Positions 18,218 through 26,713 of a DNA stretch of 64,000 nucleotides are shown one piece after another. The position numbers and the translations under genes are program-made. The first letter of the stretch is position 1, and every line of letters begins with the position of its first letter. Origin of the DNA: an uncultured Subdoligranulum sp. Lineage in GTDB: Bacteria > Bacillota > Clostridia > Oscillospirales > Ruminococcaceae. The notes under the pieces were generated by a model. It was not told the origin of the DNA. It saw only the letters and a list, made by a program, of their open reading frames with translations, and did not search any database. Location: the NCBI GenBank assembly GCA_900545545.1, contig UQZO01000003.1:124001-188000 (forward strand). The letters run 5' to 3'.

Positions 18218-18586
18218 TTACAGCGCGGGGACGATCCGGCTGCCGAACGGCGTCAGTGCCAGGCGCGCCAGCTTGAAGAACTGCAGCCCGAAGGGGATCC
18301 CCACAATCGTGATGCAGAGCAAGCATCCCCAGGCGGCGTGACCGATGGCCAACGGCAGGCCGGAAAAAATCAACCACAGGATGTTGAGCAGCAGCGAGGG
18401 AGCACCGCCTCCATACACGACCTCCTTGCCGAAAGGAAAGAGGCTCAGCGAGGCGAATTTGAAGCATTGCAGCCCAATGGGGATGCCGACAATGGTAATG
18501 CACCAGAGCAGCCCGGCGGCAGCCCAGCTCAAAGCACTGAGCAAACCGCCCAGAATACACCAAAGCAGGTTGCCAAGAAGTCTCAT
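18218..18586 (-). CDS. YccF domain inner membrane protein
   Basis: 122 residues made of two similar halves. Each has a hydrophobic helix followed by the signature L(L/W)CITIVGIP(I/F)GLQ(C/F)FK(F/L)A, which defines the YccF (DUF307) family. The function is unknown. The internal duplication gives about four membrane segments. It is transcribed toward pth with a gap of about 50 bases. Confidence 0.82.
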   Translation of the reverse strand: MRLLGNLLWCILGGLLSALSWAAAGLLWCITIVGIPIGLQCFKFASLSLFPFGKEVVYGGGAPSLLLNILWLIFSGLPLAIGHAAWGCLLCITIVGIPFGLQFFKLARLALTPFGSRIVPAL

Positions 18587-18618
18587 GTAAAATCCTTTCT
18601 TTTTAACAGTACAATCAA

Positions 18619-18891
18619 TTATAAGGAATGCAGCCGTCCCTGCAGGACCAGCTGTGCCTTGGGTAGGTCTTGTTTTTTTACAAAAATCTGGTATTCGATG
18701 CTGCGGTCCATCCGCTCACCCACGGCATACATGGTACCGGTGCGGCGGGAGGCACTGCTGAAATTCACTGTGCGGCTGCGGCAGGGGATGCCTTCTTTCT
18801 GCAAAGTTTGCATCGTGGTGCCAAACTGTACCGCATCAAAGGTACAGACCACTTCCCGCCAGCCCAGGATCATCAGCCAAATGGACAACAT
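18619..18891 (-). CDS. Small DUF2007-like protein
   Basis: 90 residues, starting with a hydrophobic stretch (MLSIWLMILGW). A pattern of two short alpha/beta repeats follows, ending YQIFVKKQDLPKAQLVLQGR. This resembles the ferredoxin-like putative signal-transducing DUF2007 proteins; the resemblance is weak, so the name is tentative. It starts seven bases after the stop of the beta-helix acyltransferase gene, so it is probably translated from the same message. Confidence 0.5.
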   Translation of the reverse strand: MLSIWLMILGWREVVCTFDAVQFGTTMQTLQKEGIPCRSRTVNFSSASRRTGTMYAVGERMDRSIEYQIFVKKQDLPKAQLVLQGRLHSL

Positions 18892-18897
18892 AGGGCA

Positions 18898-19632
18898 TCA
18901 ACCTTTCTTCTTGTCGGCCTCCAACTTCTGTTTTTTGGCAATGTATTTTTCCAGCTTGTGCTCGCCCCAGGCGTTGACATTGACCTGCTTGGCACGTTCA
19001 ATGCCCAGCGCTCCGGCGGGTACATCCTTGCCGATGGTGGAACCGGCCGCCGTGAAGGCGTGGTCGCCCACCGTGACCGGCGCCACCAGATTGGTGTTGC
19101 AGCCGATGAAGGCGTAATCTCCGATGGTGGTATGGAACTTGCCTTCGCCGTCGTAGTTGCAGGTCACGGTGCCGCAGCCGAAGTTGCAGTACTTGCCCAC
19201 GGTGGCGTCGCCGATGTAGGTCAGATGGCTGACGGTGTTGCCCTCGGCAAAGTCGGCGTTCTTGGTCTCCACGTAGGCACCCAGGTGGCAGCCTTCGGCG
19301 GTTTTGGTGCCGGGGCGTACATGGGTGAAGGGACCGATTTTATTGTTGGGGCCGATGTGGCTCTGGTAGCACTGGCTGGCGTTGACGGTGGAACCCTCCT
19401 CCACCACGGTGTCCTCCAGCAGGGTGTTGGGGCCAATCACGCAGCCGGCACCGATCTTGGTCTGCCCGCGCAAAATGCAGCCCGGCAGGATGGTGGCGCC
19501 CGGGGCGATCTCGACCTCGGGATCAATATAAACATCGCGGCTGATAAATTCCACACCGTTATTCAAATGGCGCTCAAAGGCGGCGGCAAAGCGCTGCTGC
19601 GCCAGTTCAAAATTCTCTTTGGCGGTAGACAT
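18898..19632 (-). CDS. Stand-alone left-handed beta-helix acyltransferase, GlmU C-terminal type
   Basis: 244 residues. After a short helical N terminus, hexapeptide repeats begin (IDPEVEIAPGATILPGCILRG and so on). The section with HVRPGT, HLGAYVETKNADFAEG and HLTYIGD matches the acetyltransferase active site of GlmU, including its catalytic His. The uridyltransferase half is absent. It may acetylate glucosamine-1-phosphate or a related sugar. The C terminus is lysine-rich. It has its own promoter and the DUF2007-like gene follows. Confidence 0.75.
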   Translation of the reverse strand: MSTAKENFELAQQRFAAAFERHLNNGVEFISRDVYIDPEVEIAPGATILPGCILRGQTKIGAGCVIGPNTLLEDTVVEEGSTVNASQCYQSHIGPNNKIGPFTHVRPGTKTAEGCHLGAYVETKNADFAEGNTVSHLTYIGDATVGKYCNFGCGTVTCNYDGEGKFHTTIGDYAFIGCNTNLVAPVTVGDHAFTAAGSTIGKDVPAGALGIERAKQVNVNAWGEHKLEKYIAKKQKLEADKKKG

Positions 19633-19667
19633 AATAATCCCCCTTACAATATAAATACCATACTGCT

Positions 19668-19696
19668 ATTGTACCCCACGCAGGGCGTTTTCGCAA
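19668..19696 (-). promoter_or_regulatory. Promoter of the beta-helix acyltransferase gene
   Basis: TTGCGA, 17 bases, TACAAT on the minus strand, about 35 bases before the start codon. Confidence 0.68.
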
Positions 19697-19885
19697 CTGA
19701 AAAAAGAAGCTTGCCGATAAAAAAGCAAAAATTCCATAAAAAACAAAAAAAGAGCGGAAAAGGAACAAATTCCGAACTTTCCGCCCAGTATATTTTACAC
19801 GATTTTTGTGCAAATTGCAATAGGCTGGGGAGAAAAGTTTGGTGGTTTTTCGGCCAAACTATTGAGCAGTTTTTTAACAACCCAC
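19697..19885. other. AT-rich divergent intergenic region
   Basis: Part of a 340-base gap between divergent genes. Apart from the two promoters annotated separately, it holds A-rich tracts and one stem (GCGGAAA ... TTTCCGC, about 19755-19788). No ORF, tRNA or known riboswitch pattern was recognised. Confidence 0.5.
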
Positions 19886-19914
19886 TGGAAATTCGTTTTA
19901 CGGTCTGATATAAT
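19886..19914 (+). promoter_or_regulatory. Promoter of ppdK
   Basis: TATAAT with an extended TGA before it and a weak -35 (TGGAAA) at 17 bases. The predicted start of transcription falls at about 19921, at the first of two direct repeats. Confidence 0.65.
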
Positions 19915-19920
19915 GGACTG

Positions 19921-19950
19921 TGCAAACACGAAACGTTGTATGCAAACACG
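19921..19950 (+). repeat. Direct repeat TGCAAACACG x2 at the ppdK transcription start
   Basis: TGCAAACACG occurs at 19921-19930 and again at 19941-19950, exactly 20 bases apart (about two helical turns), right at and after the predicted transcription start. This spacing fits a dimeric regulator binding one face of the DNA. Confidence 0.5.
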
Positions 19951-19972
19951 TTACCGTTTTTGGGAGGTTAGT

Positions 19973-22639
19973 ATGAGCAAGAAATTCTTGTACCTGTTCA
20001 AAGAGGGCCATGACGCCTTCGGCGGCGACCAGACCACCATGAAGAACATTCTGGGTGGCAAGGGCGCTGGCCTGGCCGAGATGACCCACGCCGGCATGCC
20101 GGTTCCGCAGGGCTTCACCATCACCACCGAAGCCTGCACCCAGTATTATGCCGACAACCGCGAGATCAACGACGAGATCAAGGCGGACATCTTCAAATAC
20201 ATGGGCATCCTGGAGGAGCAGACCGGCAAGACCTTCGGTTCTGTCGATAACCCGCTGCTGGTTTCTGTTCGTTCCGGTGCTCGTCAGTCCATGCCCGGCA
20301 TGATGGATACCATCCTGAACCTGGGCCTGAACGATCAGGCTGTTGAGGGCCTGGCCAAGAAGACCGACAACCCCCGTTTCGCTTACGACTGCTACCGTCG
20401 CTTCATCCAGATGTACTCTGATGTTGTTATGGAGCTGGGCAAGAGCTTCTTCGAAGAGCGCATCGACGCCATGAAGGAGCGCAAGGGTGTCACGCAGGAC
20501 GTTGAGCTGACCGCTGATGACCTGAAGGAACTCGTCAAGGAGTTCAAGCAGATCTACCGCGAGAAGCAGGGCAGCGAGTTCCCGCAGGATCCGAAGGAAC
20601 AGCTGATCGGCGCCGTCAAGGCCGTGTTCCGTTCCTGGGACAACCCCCGTGCCAACGTTTATCGTAAGATGAACGAGATCCCCTACGAGTGGGGCACTGC
20701 CGTCAACGTTCAGCAGATGGCGTTCGGCAACTCCGGCATGCGTTCCGGCACTGGCGTTGCGTTCACCCGTAACCCCGCCACCGGCGAGAAGAAGCTGATG
20801 GGCGAGTACCTCATCAACGCTCAGGGCGAAGACGTCGTCGCCGGTATCCGTACTCCTTCTCCCATCAGCAAGCTGCATGAGGAGATGCCCGAGGTTTACG
20901 ATCAGTTCGTTGAGATCGCTACCCGCCTCGAGAACTACTACAAGGATATGCAGGACATGGAGTTCACCATCGAGGATGGCAAGCTCTTCATGCTGCAGAC
21001 CCGTAACGGCAAGCGTACCGCTCAGGCTGCTCTGCAGATCGCCTGCGACCTCGTTGACGAGGGCGTAATCAGCGAGCAGACCGCTGTGCTGCGCGTTGAG
21101 CCCAAGCAGCTGGACACCCTGCTGCATCCCCAGTTTGACGCTGCTGCCCTGAAGGCTGCCGAAGCTATCGGCAAGGGCCTGGCTGCTTCTCCGGGATCTG
21201 CCTGCGGCCGTGTTGTCTTCTCTGCTGAGGACGCCGAAGAGAAGGTCAAGGACGAAGCCTGGGCCAAGGTTGTTCTGGTCCGTCTGGAAACCAGCCCCGA
21301 AGATATCGTCGGTATGCAGGTTTCTCAGGGCATCCTGACCGTCCGTGGCGGTATGACCAGCCACGCCGCCGTTGTCGCTCGTGGCATGGGCACCTGCTGT
21401 GTCTCCGGCTGCGGCAACGACAATGATGTTGTCATTGACTACGACGCCAAGACCATCACCATCAATGGCCATGTCTTCCATGAGGGTGACTGGATGAGCA
21501 TCGATGGCTCCACCGGTAACATCTACGAGGGCCAGATTGCCACCGTGGCTTCTACCGAGAACGCCAACTTCAAGCGCTTCATGGGTTGGGCTGACGCTGC
21601 CCGCCAAATGAAGGTCCTGACCAACGCTGACAACCCGCGCGACGCTCAGAACGCCGTTGACATGGGTGCTGAAGGCATCGGTCTGTGCCGTACCGAGCAC
21701 ATGTTCTTCGCTGAGGACCGCATCAAGGCTGTCCGTGAGATGATCTGCGCCCGTACGGTTGAGGAGCGCAAGGCTGCTCTGGCCAAGGTCGAGCCCTATC
21801 AGGAGGCCGACTTCACCGCTATGTACCGCATCATGGGCGACCGTCCGATGACCATCCGTTACCTGGATCCGCCGCTGCATGAGTTCCTGCCCACCAAGCC
21901 CGAGGAGATCGAGGCTCTGGCCAAGGACATGGGTATGACCACCGAAGAGCTGAACAACGTGGTTGTCAGCCTGCACGAGTTCAACCCCATGATGGGTCAT
22001 CGTGGCTGCCGTCTGTGCGTTACCTATCCGGAAATCGCCGAGATGCAGACCAATGCCGTTATCAAGGCTGCCCTGAAGGTCAGCGCTGAGACCGGCAACA
22101 TGATCACCCCGCACATCATGATTCCTCTGGTGGGCGAGGTCAAGGAGCTCAAGTACGTCAAGGACGTGGTTGTCAAGACCGCCGACAAGCTCATCGCTGA
22201 TGCTGGCGTCGACATGAAGTACGAAGTTGGTACCATGATCGAGATTCCGCGCGCTGCTCTGACCGCTGGTGAGATCGCTAAGGAAGCTGACTTCTTCAGC
22301 TTCGGCACCAACGACCTGACTCAGATGACCTTCGGCTTCAGCCGTGACGACGCTGCCAAGTTCCTGACTGCTTACTACGACACCAAGATCTACGAGAGCG
22401 ATCCGTTCCAGCATCTGGATCAGGTCGGCGTTGGCAAGCTGGTCAAGATGGCTGCTCATGACGGCCGCGAGACCAACCCCAACCTGGGTCTCGGCATCTG
22501 CGGTGAGCATGGCGGCGATCCCTCCAGCGTCGAGTTCTGCCACAATGTTGGTCTGGACTACGTCAGCTGCTCTCCGTACCGTGTGCCTATCGCTCGTCTG
22601 GCTGCTGCTCAGGCAGCCATCAAGAATCCTCGCAAGTAA
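19973..22639 (+). CDS. ppdK: Pyruvate, phosphate dikinase
   Basis: 888 residues. It interconverts pyruvate + ATP + phosphate and PEP + AMP + PPi, and in clostridia works in glycolysis or gluconeogenesis. The ATP-grasp-like N-terminal part (GGKGAGLAEMTHAGMPVPQGF) is followed by the phosphohistidine domain (GGMTSHAAVVARGMG, His near 463) and the PEP-binding TIM barrel with RTEHMFF and the catalytic Cys in GICGEHGGDPSS near 842. The start ATG at 19973 has GGGAGGT upstream; the frame open to 19808 is ignored. Codons are strongly biased, as expected for a highly expressed gene. The ICE starts just downstream. Confidence 0.97.
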   Translation: MSKKFLYLFKEGHDAFGGDQTTMKNILGGKGAGLAEMTHAGMPVPQGFTITTEACTQYYADNREINDEIKADIFKYMGILEEQTGKTFGSVDNPLLVSVRSGARQSMPGMMDTILNLGLNDQAVEGLAKKTDNPRFAYDCYRRFIQMYSDVVMELGKSFFEERIDAMKERKGVTQDVELTADDLKELVKEFKQIYREKQGSEFPQDPKEQLIGAVKAVFRSWDNPRANVYRKMNEIPYEWGTAVNVQQMAFGNSGMRSGTGVAFTRNPATGEKKLMGEYLINAQGEDVVAGIRTPSPISKLHEEMPEVYDQFVEIATRLENYYKDMQDMEFTIEDGKLFMLQTRNGKRTAQAALQIACDLVDEGVISEQTAVLRVEPKQLDTLLHPQFDAAALKAAEAIGKGLAASPGSACGRVVFSAEDAEEKVKDEAWAKVVLVRLETSPEDIVGMQVSQGILTVRGGMTSHAAVVARGMGTCCVSGCGNDNDVVIDYDAKTITINGHVFHEGDWMSIDGSTGNIYEGQIATVASTENANFKRFMGWADAARQMKVLTNADNPRDAQNAVDMGAEGIGLCRTEHMFFAEDRIKAVREMICARTVEERKAALAKVEPYQEADFTAMYRIMGDRPMTIRYLDPPLHEFLPTKPEEIEALAKDMGMTTEELNNVVVSLHEFNPMMGHRGCRLCVTYPEIAEMQTNAVIKAALKVSAETGNMITPHIMIPLVGEVKELKYVKDVVVKTADKLIADAGVDMKYEVGTMIEIPRAALTAGEIAKEADFFSFGTNDLTQMTFGFSRDDAAKFLTAYYDTKIYESDPFQHLDQVGVGKLVKMAAHDGRETNPNLGLGICGEHGGDPSSVEFCHNVGLDYVSCSPYRVPIARLAAAQAAIKNPRK

Positions 22640-22640
22640 A

Positions 22641-22760
22641 ACCGTTGGACTCTTGGAGCTCACGCTCAGCTTAGAAGATGCGCAAGCATTTCAAAAAGCA
22701 CACAACAGCGTGATAAAACCAAGCCGATGGCGTGATATCGACTTGGAGATCTACCTGTAA
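22641..22760 (+). pseudogene. Possible gene relic between ppdK and the ICE
   Basis: An open reading stretch with no start codon of its own. It begins just after the ppdK stop and ends in TAA at 22760, and it encodes a plausible protein tail (SLEDAQAFQKAH, then PSRWRDIDLEIYL). I do not recognise it. It could be the 3' end of a gene cut off by insertion of the element, or chance. Confidence 0.3.
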
Positions 22761-22767
22761 TACGCCA

Positions 22768-22806
22768 ATCCCCCTGCTACTGATTTCAGTTGCAGGGGGA
22801 TTTTTT
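22768..22806 (+). terminator. Strong intrinsic terminator downstream of ppdK
   Basis: ATCCCCCTGC-T-ACTGA-TT-TCAGT-T-GCAGGGGGAT followed by TTTTT: a 15-bp stem with one T/T mismatch. It most likely ends ppdK transcription and insulates the ICE from it. Confidence 0.88.
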
Positions 22807-22948
22807 ATGCCTACTTTTTGTTCAAAAGGCGATTTTGGGCCCGAAAAATCTGGATTTTCTGAAAATGTACCCGGTTTTTCGTATACATTTTTGGGCACAA
22901 AACGCCTCTTGCAAGCCTTATTTTTACCAAGAAAGGAAGCGTATTGTC
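22807..22948 (+). other. ICE left-end region without genes
   Basis: AT-rich, with short imperfect repeats (GAAAATGTAC and GTATACATTTTT as inverted arms; CGAAAAATC and GATTTTCTG blocks). Candidate attachment site and terminal repeats. A GAAAGGAAG ribosome site lies at its right end. No clear promoter could be assigned. Confidence 0.4.
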
Positions 22949-23833
22949 ATGGCAGAAAACCAAGTCCAAAACCCATCGCCTGAAAAAGTAATTGCTCTTT
23001 CAGCCAGTCTGTTGGACCCCTTTCAGGGGCATCCCTTCCGGGTGGCCAGCGGCGAGGAGATGGAACAACTCAAGGAAAGCATCCGGGAGTACGGTGTTCT
23101 CTCGCCGCTGCTGGTCCGGCCCCGTGGGGATGGCCGCTACGAGATCGTCAGTGGACACCGCCGCAGGGCTGCCTGCGAAGCCCTGGGCATCACCGAACTG
23201 CCGGTGCTGGTCCGGGATATGACCGACGACGAGGCGGTGATTCTGATGGTAGACAGCAACATCCAGCGGGAGCATATCCTGCCCAGCGAGAAGGCGTTTG
23301 CTTATAAGATGAAGATGGAGGCTATCAGACATCAGGGAAAGCGAGGCGTCCCAACTTCATCCCAAGTTGGGATGAAGTTGCAGACGATGGATATTGTGGG
23401 ACAAGAATCTGGTGATAGCCGAAACCAAGTCCATCGTTACATCCGCCTGACCCACCTGATCCCCTCCATCCTTCAGATGGTGGATGAATACCAGATCGCC
23501 TTCAATCCGGCGGTGGAGATCTCCTACCTGACCGAGGAACACCAGCGGATGCTCAAAGAGGAGATGGACGCCTGCCAGGCCACACCGTCCCTCACCCAGT
23601 CCCGTACCCTCAAACAAATGAGCCAGTCCGGAACGCTGACCCGGGAATACCTGCATCACTTGCTTACCGAAGAAAAGCCCAACCAGCGGCAGAAGTTCTT
23701 CCTCAATCAGGAGGACGTGCAGCGGTATTTCCCCAAGCACTACACCCCGCAACAGATGCAGCAAGTCATTCTCCATCTGCTCCACACCTGGCAGCACAAA
23801 CGCGGCTATAACAAAGAAAACGAAGGTCGATAG
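22949..23833 (+). CDS. ParB/Spo0J family protein (first copy)
   Basis: 294 residues, cytosolic DNA-binding. The ParB N-terminal nuclease-like domain is clear: GHPFRV, LKESIREYGVLSPLLVRP, then SGHRRRAACEALG, the CTP-binding GxxRRxA box, then a helix-turn-helix region with SGDSRNQVHRYIRLTHLIP. Between them lies a linker encoded by a perfect 29-bp palindrome (23352-23380). It belongs to the element's maintenance block but lies a gene away from parA. The start is ATG 22949; upstream in-frame codons are not backed by a ribosome site. It could be a plasmid-type partition protein or a ParB-like transcription regulator. Confidence 0.85.
   Translation: MAENQVQNPSPEKVIALSASLLDPFQGHPFRVASGEEMEQLKESIREYGVLSPLLVRPRGDGRYEIVSGHRRRAACEALGITELPVLVRDMTDDEAVILMVDSNIQREHILPSEKAFAYKMKMEAIRHQGKRGVPTSSQVGMKLQTMDIVGQESGDSRNQVHRYIRLTHLIPSILQMVDEYQIAFNPAVEISYLTEEHQRMLKEEMDACQATPSLTQSRTLKQMSQSGTLTREYLHHLLTEEKPNQRQKFFLNQEDVQRYFPKHYTPQQMQQVILHLLHTWQHKRGYNKENEGR
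23352..23380 (+). repeat. Perfect palindrome inside the first parB
   Basis: CAACTTCATCCCAA - G - TTGGGATGAAGTTG, arms of 14 bases. It is centred on the codon pair CAA GTT (Gln-Val). Confidence 0.95.
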
Positions 23834-23875
23834 GACTCTTTTATTGACGTAAATACGATTATATAGTGCTATTGC

Positions 23876-23911
23876 AAAGCAGTTGTTACTTCCCGTAACA
23901 GCTGCTTTTTT
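23876..23911 (+). terminator. Intrinsic terminator after the first parB
   Basis: AAAGCAGTTGTTAC, TTCCC loop, GTAACAGCTGCTTT and then T's; one G-T pair in the stem. Confidence 0.8.
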
Positions 23912-24030
23912 GTTTATAAAGGAACCAAGGGGGAAGTGTACCCATATGGGGAAATGTTTTGCAGCAACTTTCTCCCCCCACACCCCCCTCGACTAGCTGA
24001 AAACAACTGGCTGAAAAGGAGAGGATGACC

Positions 24031-24978
24031 ATGAGAAGGAGAGTAACAGAAGAACAAATACGGCTAGCAAAAGCGGTGGATCTGATTACTTACATGAAGC
24101 AATACGAACCACAAGAATTGATCCGCACCGGTCCGCATGACTACAAAACCGCTACACACAGCAGCCTTTGTATCAGCGATAACGGGTTATGGCATTGGTT
24201 CTCACATGATATTGGCGGGCGTGGGGCATTGAACTATCTCATTCAGGTAAAAGGGATGGATTTTGTCAGCGCTGTGCGGCACCTGTGCGAACTGGAACAT
24301 CTTGCACCTGTTCCTTTTCAGCAGGTCAAAAGCAGCCCGGCTCCTCAGCACGAACGCAGGCCGTTTGAACTGCCGATTCCCGATAAGAACGCAGAAACGG
24401 TTATGCAGTATCTCAAGCGCAGAGGAATAGACGGCAAAATCCTAAAATATTGCATTGACCAGGAAATTCTCTACCAAACCACGCGCGGAGGCTACAAAAA
24501 CTGTGTTTTTGTCGGTAAAGATGGCGAAGGGAAACCCCGTGCGGCTTGTATACGAGGATGTCAGGGAACTTTCCGCGGTGAGTGCGCCGGCAGCGAAAAG
24601 CAGTATGGATTTTGTATTTCAGCAGGCAACAGTCATACAAACATTCTCGAGGTGTACGAAGCCCCCATTGATGCCCTTTCCGGCGCAACAATGCAATTGC
24701 TCAGCGGTCACGACTGGCAGAGAGCTCACCATCTTTCTCTCGGGGGGCTCAACTATGTTGCATTAGACCAGTACCTCAAGAGTCACCCTGAAATCAATAC
24801 ACTTCGGCTTCGGCTGGATAACGATGAGCGCGGGCGAGATTTTACTACGCGGTTACAGGAACGGTACCAGGCTCAAGGATACATGGTGAAGTCGATCCCA
24901 CCCCGTCGAGGCAAAGACTATAACGACTATTTGCTTATCTACCGCGCCCATTTGAAATCTCTCGGCAGAGGCCGATAA
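24031..24978 (+). CDS. DUF3991/toprim domain protein (primase-like)
   Basis: 315 residues. The N-terminal part resembles a degenerate CHC2-type primase zinc region (HSSLCISDNGLWHWFSHDIGG and ALNYLIQVKGMDF). The C-terminal half is a toprim fold, with the acidic residue in LEVYEAPIDALSGA (around 210) and the second cluster in LRLDNDERGRDF. Such proteins of ICEs and plasmids are thought to help priming or replication of the excised circle. The ATG at 24031 is taken because AAAAGGAG then lies 9 bases away; the ATG at 24025 is too close to it. It is followed by parA after 15 bases. Confidence 0.8.
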   Translation: MRRRVTEEQIRLAKAVDLITYMKQYEPQELIRTGPHDYKTATHSSLCISDNGLWHWFSHDIGGRGALNYLIQVKGMDFVSAVRHLCELEHLAPVPFQQVKSSPAPQHERRPFELPIPDKNAETVMQYLKRRGIDGKILKYCIDQEILYQTTRGGYKNCVFVGKDGEGKPRAACIRGCQGTFRGECAGSEKQYGFCISAGNSHTNILEVYEAPIDALSGATMQLLSGHDWQRAHHLSLGGLNYVALDQYLKSHPEINTLRLRLDNDERGRDFTTRLQERYQAQGYMVKSIPPRRGKDYNDYLLIYRAHLKSLGRGR

Positions 24979-24993
24979 AAACAGGAGGTATCC

Positions 24994-25809
24994 ATGAAAA
25001 CAATCGCTATCGCAAATCAGAAAGGTGGAGTAGGAAAAACCACCACTGCCGTTAATTTGGGCGTTGCACTGGCCAGACAGGGACTTCGTGTTCTGCTTGT
25101 AGACGCCGATCCGCAGGGAGATTTGACGGCCTATCTTGGCTGTCAGAACGCCGATCACTTGGATACGACCATTGGAACCATGATGGAAGAGGCCATCGCC
25201 GACCAACCAATTTCCTACTCTACCGGCATCTTACATCAGGAGGAAGGCGTAGATTACATACCGTCAGACATCGAGCTGGCGGGCATGGATGTCCGTCTTA
25301 CCAACGTGGTGGGTCGTGAGGCAGTGCTCCGCAATGTGTTGGAACCACTGAAAAAACGCTATGACTACTGCCTGATCGACTGTATGCCCAGCCTCGGGAT
25401 GCTGACCATCGGTGCGCTGGCCGCCTCGGACAGTGTGCTGATTCCGGTTCAGGCACAGCATTTTCCCCTCAAGGGCCTGATTGCTCTGGTCAAAAACATC
25501 CAGATGGTGCGGCGGCGCATCAATCCCAAGTTGTCCATCAACGGCATTGTCATGACGATGGTGGACAACCGGACCAATTTGTCCAAAGATGTTTGCGCTG
25601 CGCTGCGCCGTACTTACGGGCAAAAGCTGTGCATCTACAAGAGCGAGATCCCCGTTTGTACCCGAGCCGCCGAAAGCACTGCCAGCGGGCACAGCGCCCT
25701 GCGGTATGATCCCAACGGAAAGGCAAGTCAGGCATATTTGGCATTAGCAAAGGAGGTGGTAGACCATGAGCGAGCGCCGCAGGTACGAGATCAATCCTTC
25801 ATTCGCTGA
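24994..25809 (+). CDS. parA: ParA/Soj family partition ATPase
   Basis: 271 residues. The deviant Walker A KGGVGKTT is at 10-17, LLVDADPQGDLT is the A' region, and the Walker B is in YDYCLIDCMPSLG. ParA-type ATPases position and segregate extrachromosomal DNA; in an ICE this would stabilise the circular form. GGAGGT lies ahead of the ATG. The 3' end overlaps the second parB by 44 bases in another frame, so the two are translationally coupled. Confidence 0.93.
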   Translation: MKTIAIANQKGGVGKTTTAVNLGVALARQGLRVLLVDADPQGDLTAYLGCQNADHLDTTIGTMMEEAIADQPISYSTGILHQEEGVDYIPSDIELAGMDVRLTNVVGREAVLRNVLEPLKKRYDYCLIDCMPSLGMLTIGALAASDSVLIPVQAQHFPLKGLIALVKNIQMVRRRINPKLSINGIVMTMVDNRTNLSKDVCAALRRTYGQKLCIYKSEIPVCTRAAESTASGHSALRYDPNGKASQAYLALAKEVVDHERAPQVRDQSFIR

Positions 25810-26704
25810 CCTTTTCACCACTCAGGAGGATCGGGATGAGGCCAAACTGGAGAAGGTACAGATGCTGCCGCTTGATGAGTTAAACCCTTTCCCCGATCAT
25901 CCCTTTGAAGTCCGGGATGATGAGGAAATGGAAAAGCTGGTTGACAGTATCCGAGTCCACGGGGTTCTGATGCCCGCCATTGCTAGAACTCGCCCTGATG
26001 GAAGCTATGAACTGGTGGCTGGTCACCGGCGCAAACGGGCGTGTGAGCTGGCGGGCCTGCAGGAAATGCCGGTATTGATCAGAAAAATGGATGATGATAC
26101 CGCCACCATCCTGATGGTGGATTCCAACGTACAGCGGGAACACGTCTTACCCTCTGAAAAGGCGAAAGCCTACAAGATGAAACTGGACGCCATCAAAAGA
26201 AAGAGCGGTAGACCGTCAAAAGAAAATTCCCGACAAGTTGTCGGGAATTTTGAGAGTGCCGATTTGGTGGGAGAAACAAGTGGTGAAAGCGGCAGACAGG
26301 TCCAGCGCTATATCCGCCTGAACAACCTCATCCCGGAATTGATGGAACTGGTGGACGAAAACAAGCTGAAGTTCAATCCGGCTGTTGAAATCAGTTATCT
26401 GACGCCCGATGAGCAGGCAGATTTCTTCCAATACATCGACGGGCAGGCTTGTTCGCCTTCTTTGTCACAAGCACAAAAACTGAAAGCGGCCAGCAGGGAA
26501 GGAACCCTTACAACAGACCGGTTAGAAAGCATTATGACCGCACAACCACCCAGTGTAAAACCACGCGAAGCACAGATCTCTATTTCGCTGGATCGGGTCA
26601 GCAAGTATTTTCCCAAAGGCTTCACTTCGGAGCAAATCGTTAATCAGATTTTGAAAATTCTTGAAGCCCAGTATCGCAAGAAAAATCGAGATATGGAGCG
26701 TTGA
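25766..26704 (+). CDS. parB: ParB/Spo0J family partition protein (second copy)
   Basis: 312 residues. The ParB N-terminal domain (NPFPDHPFEVRDDEEMEKL, VDSIRVHGVLMP, then AGHRRKRACELAG) is followed by a helix-turn-helix with TGESGRQVQRYIRLNNLIPELM. It is homologous to the first copy along its length, but the linker differs; at the same place it carries a different perfect palindrome (26223-26251). It pairs with the overlapping parA as the probable true partition protein. Confidence 0.9.
   Translation: MSERRRYEINPSFADLFTTQEDRDEAKLEKVQMLPLDELNPFPDHPFEVRDDEEMEKLVDSIRVHGVLMPAIARTRPDGSYELVAGHRRKRACELAGLQEMPVLIRKMDDDTATILMVDSNVQREHVLPSEKAKAYKMKLDAIKRKSGRPSKENSRQVVGNFESADLVGETSGESGRQVQRYIRLNNLIPELMELVDENKLKFNPAVEISYLTPDEQADFFQYIDGQACSPSLSQAQKLKAASREGTLTTDRLESIMTAQPPSVKPREAQISISLDRVSKYFPKGFTSEQIVNQILKILEAQYRKKNRDMER
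26223..26251 (+). repeat. Perfect palindrome inside the second parB
   Basis: AAAATTCCCGACAA - G - TTGTCGGGAATTTT, arms of 14 bases. It is centred on CAA GTT (Gln-Val), exactly as in the first parB, but the outer arms are unrelated. Confidence 0.95.
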
Positions 26705-26713
26705 GGAATTGGT

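Noticed and set aside
19633..19885. Possible small RNA or riboswitch in the divergent gap before ppdK
   Set aside because: Only one weak stem and A-rich tracts; no match to a known riboswitch core that I can recognise.
19898..22663. 921-codon open frame opposite ppdK
   Set aside because: Caused by the strong codon bias of ppdK; no start signal and no family motifs.
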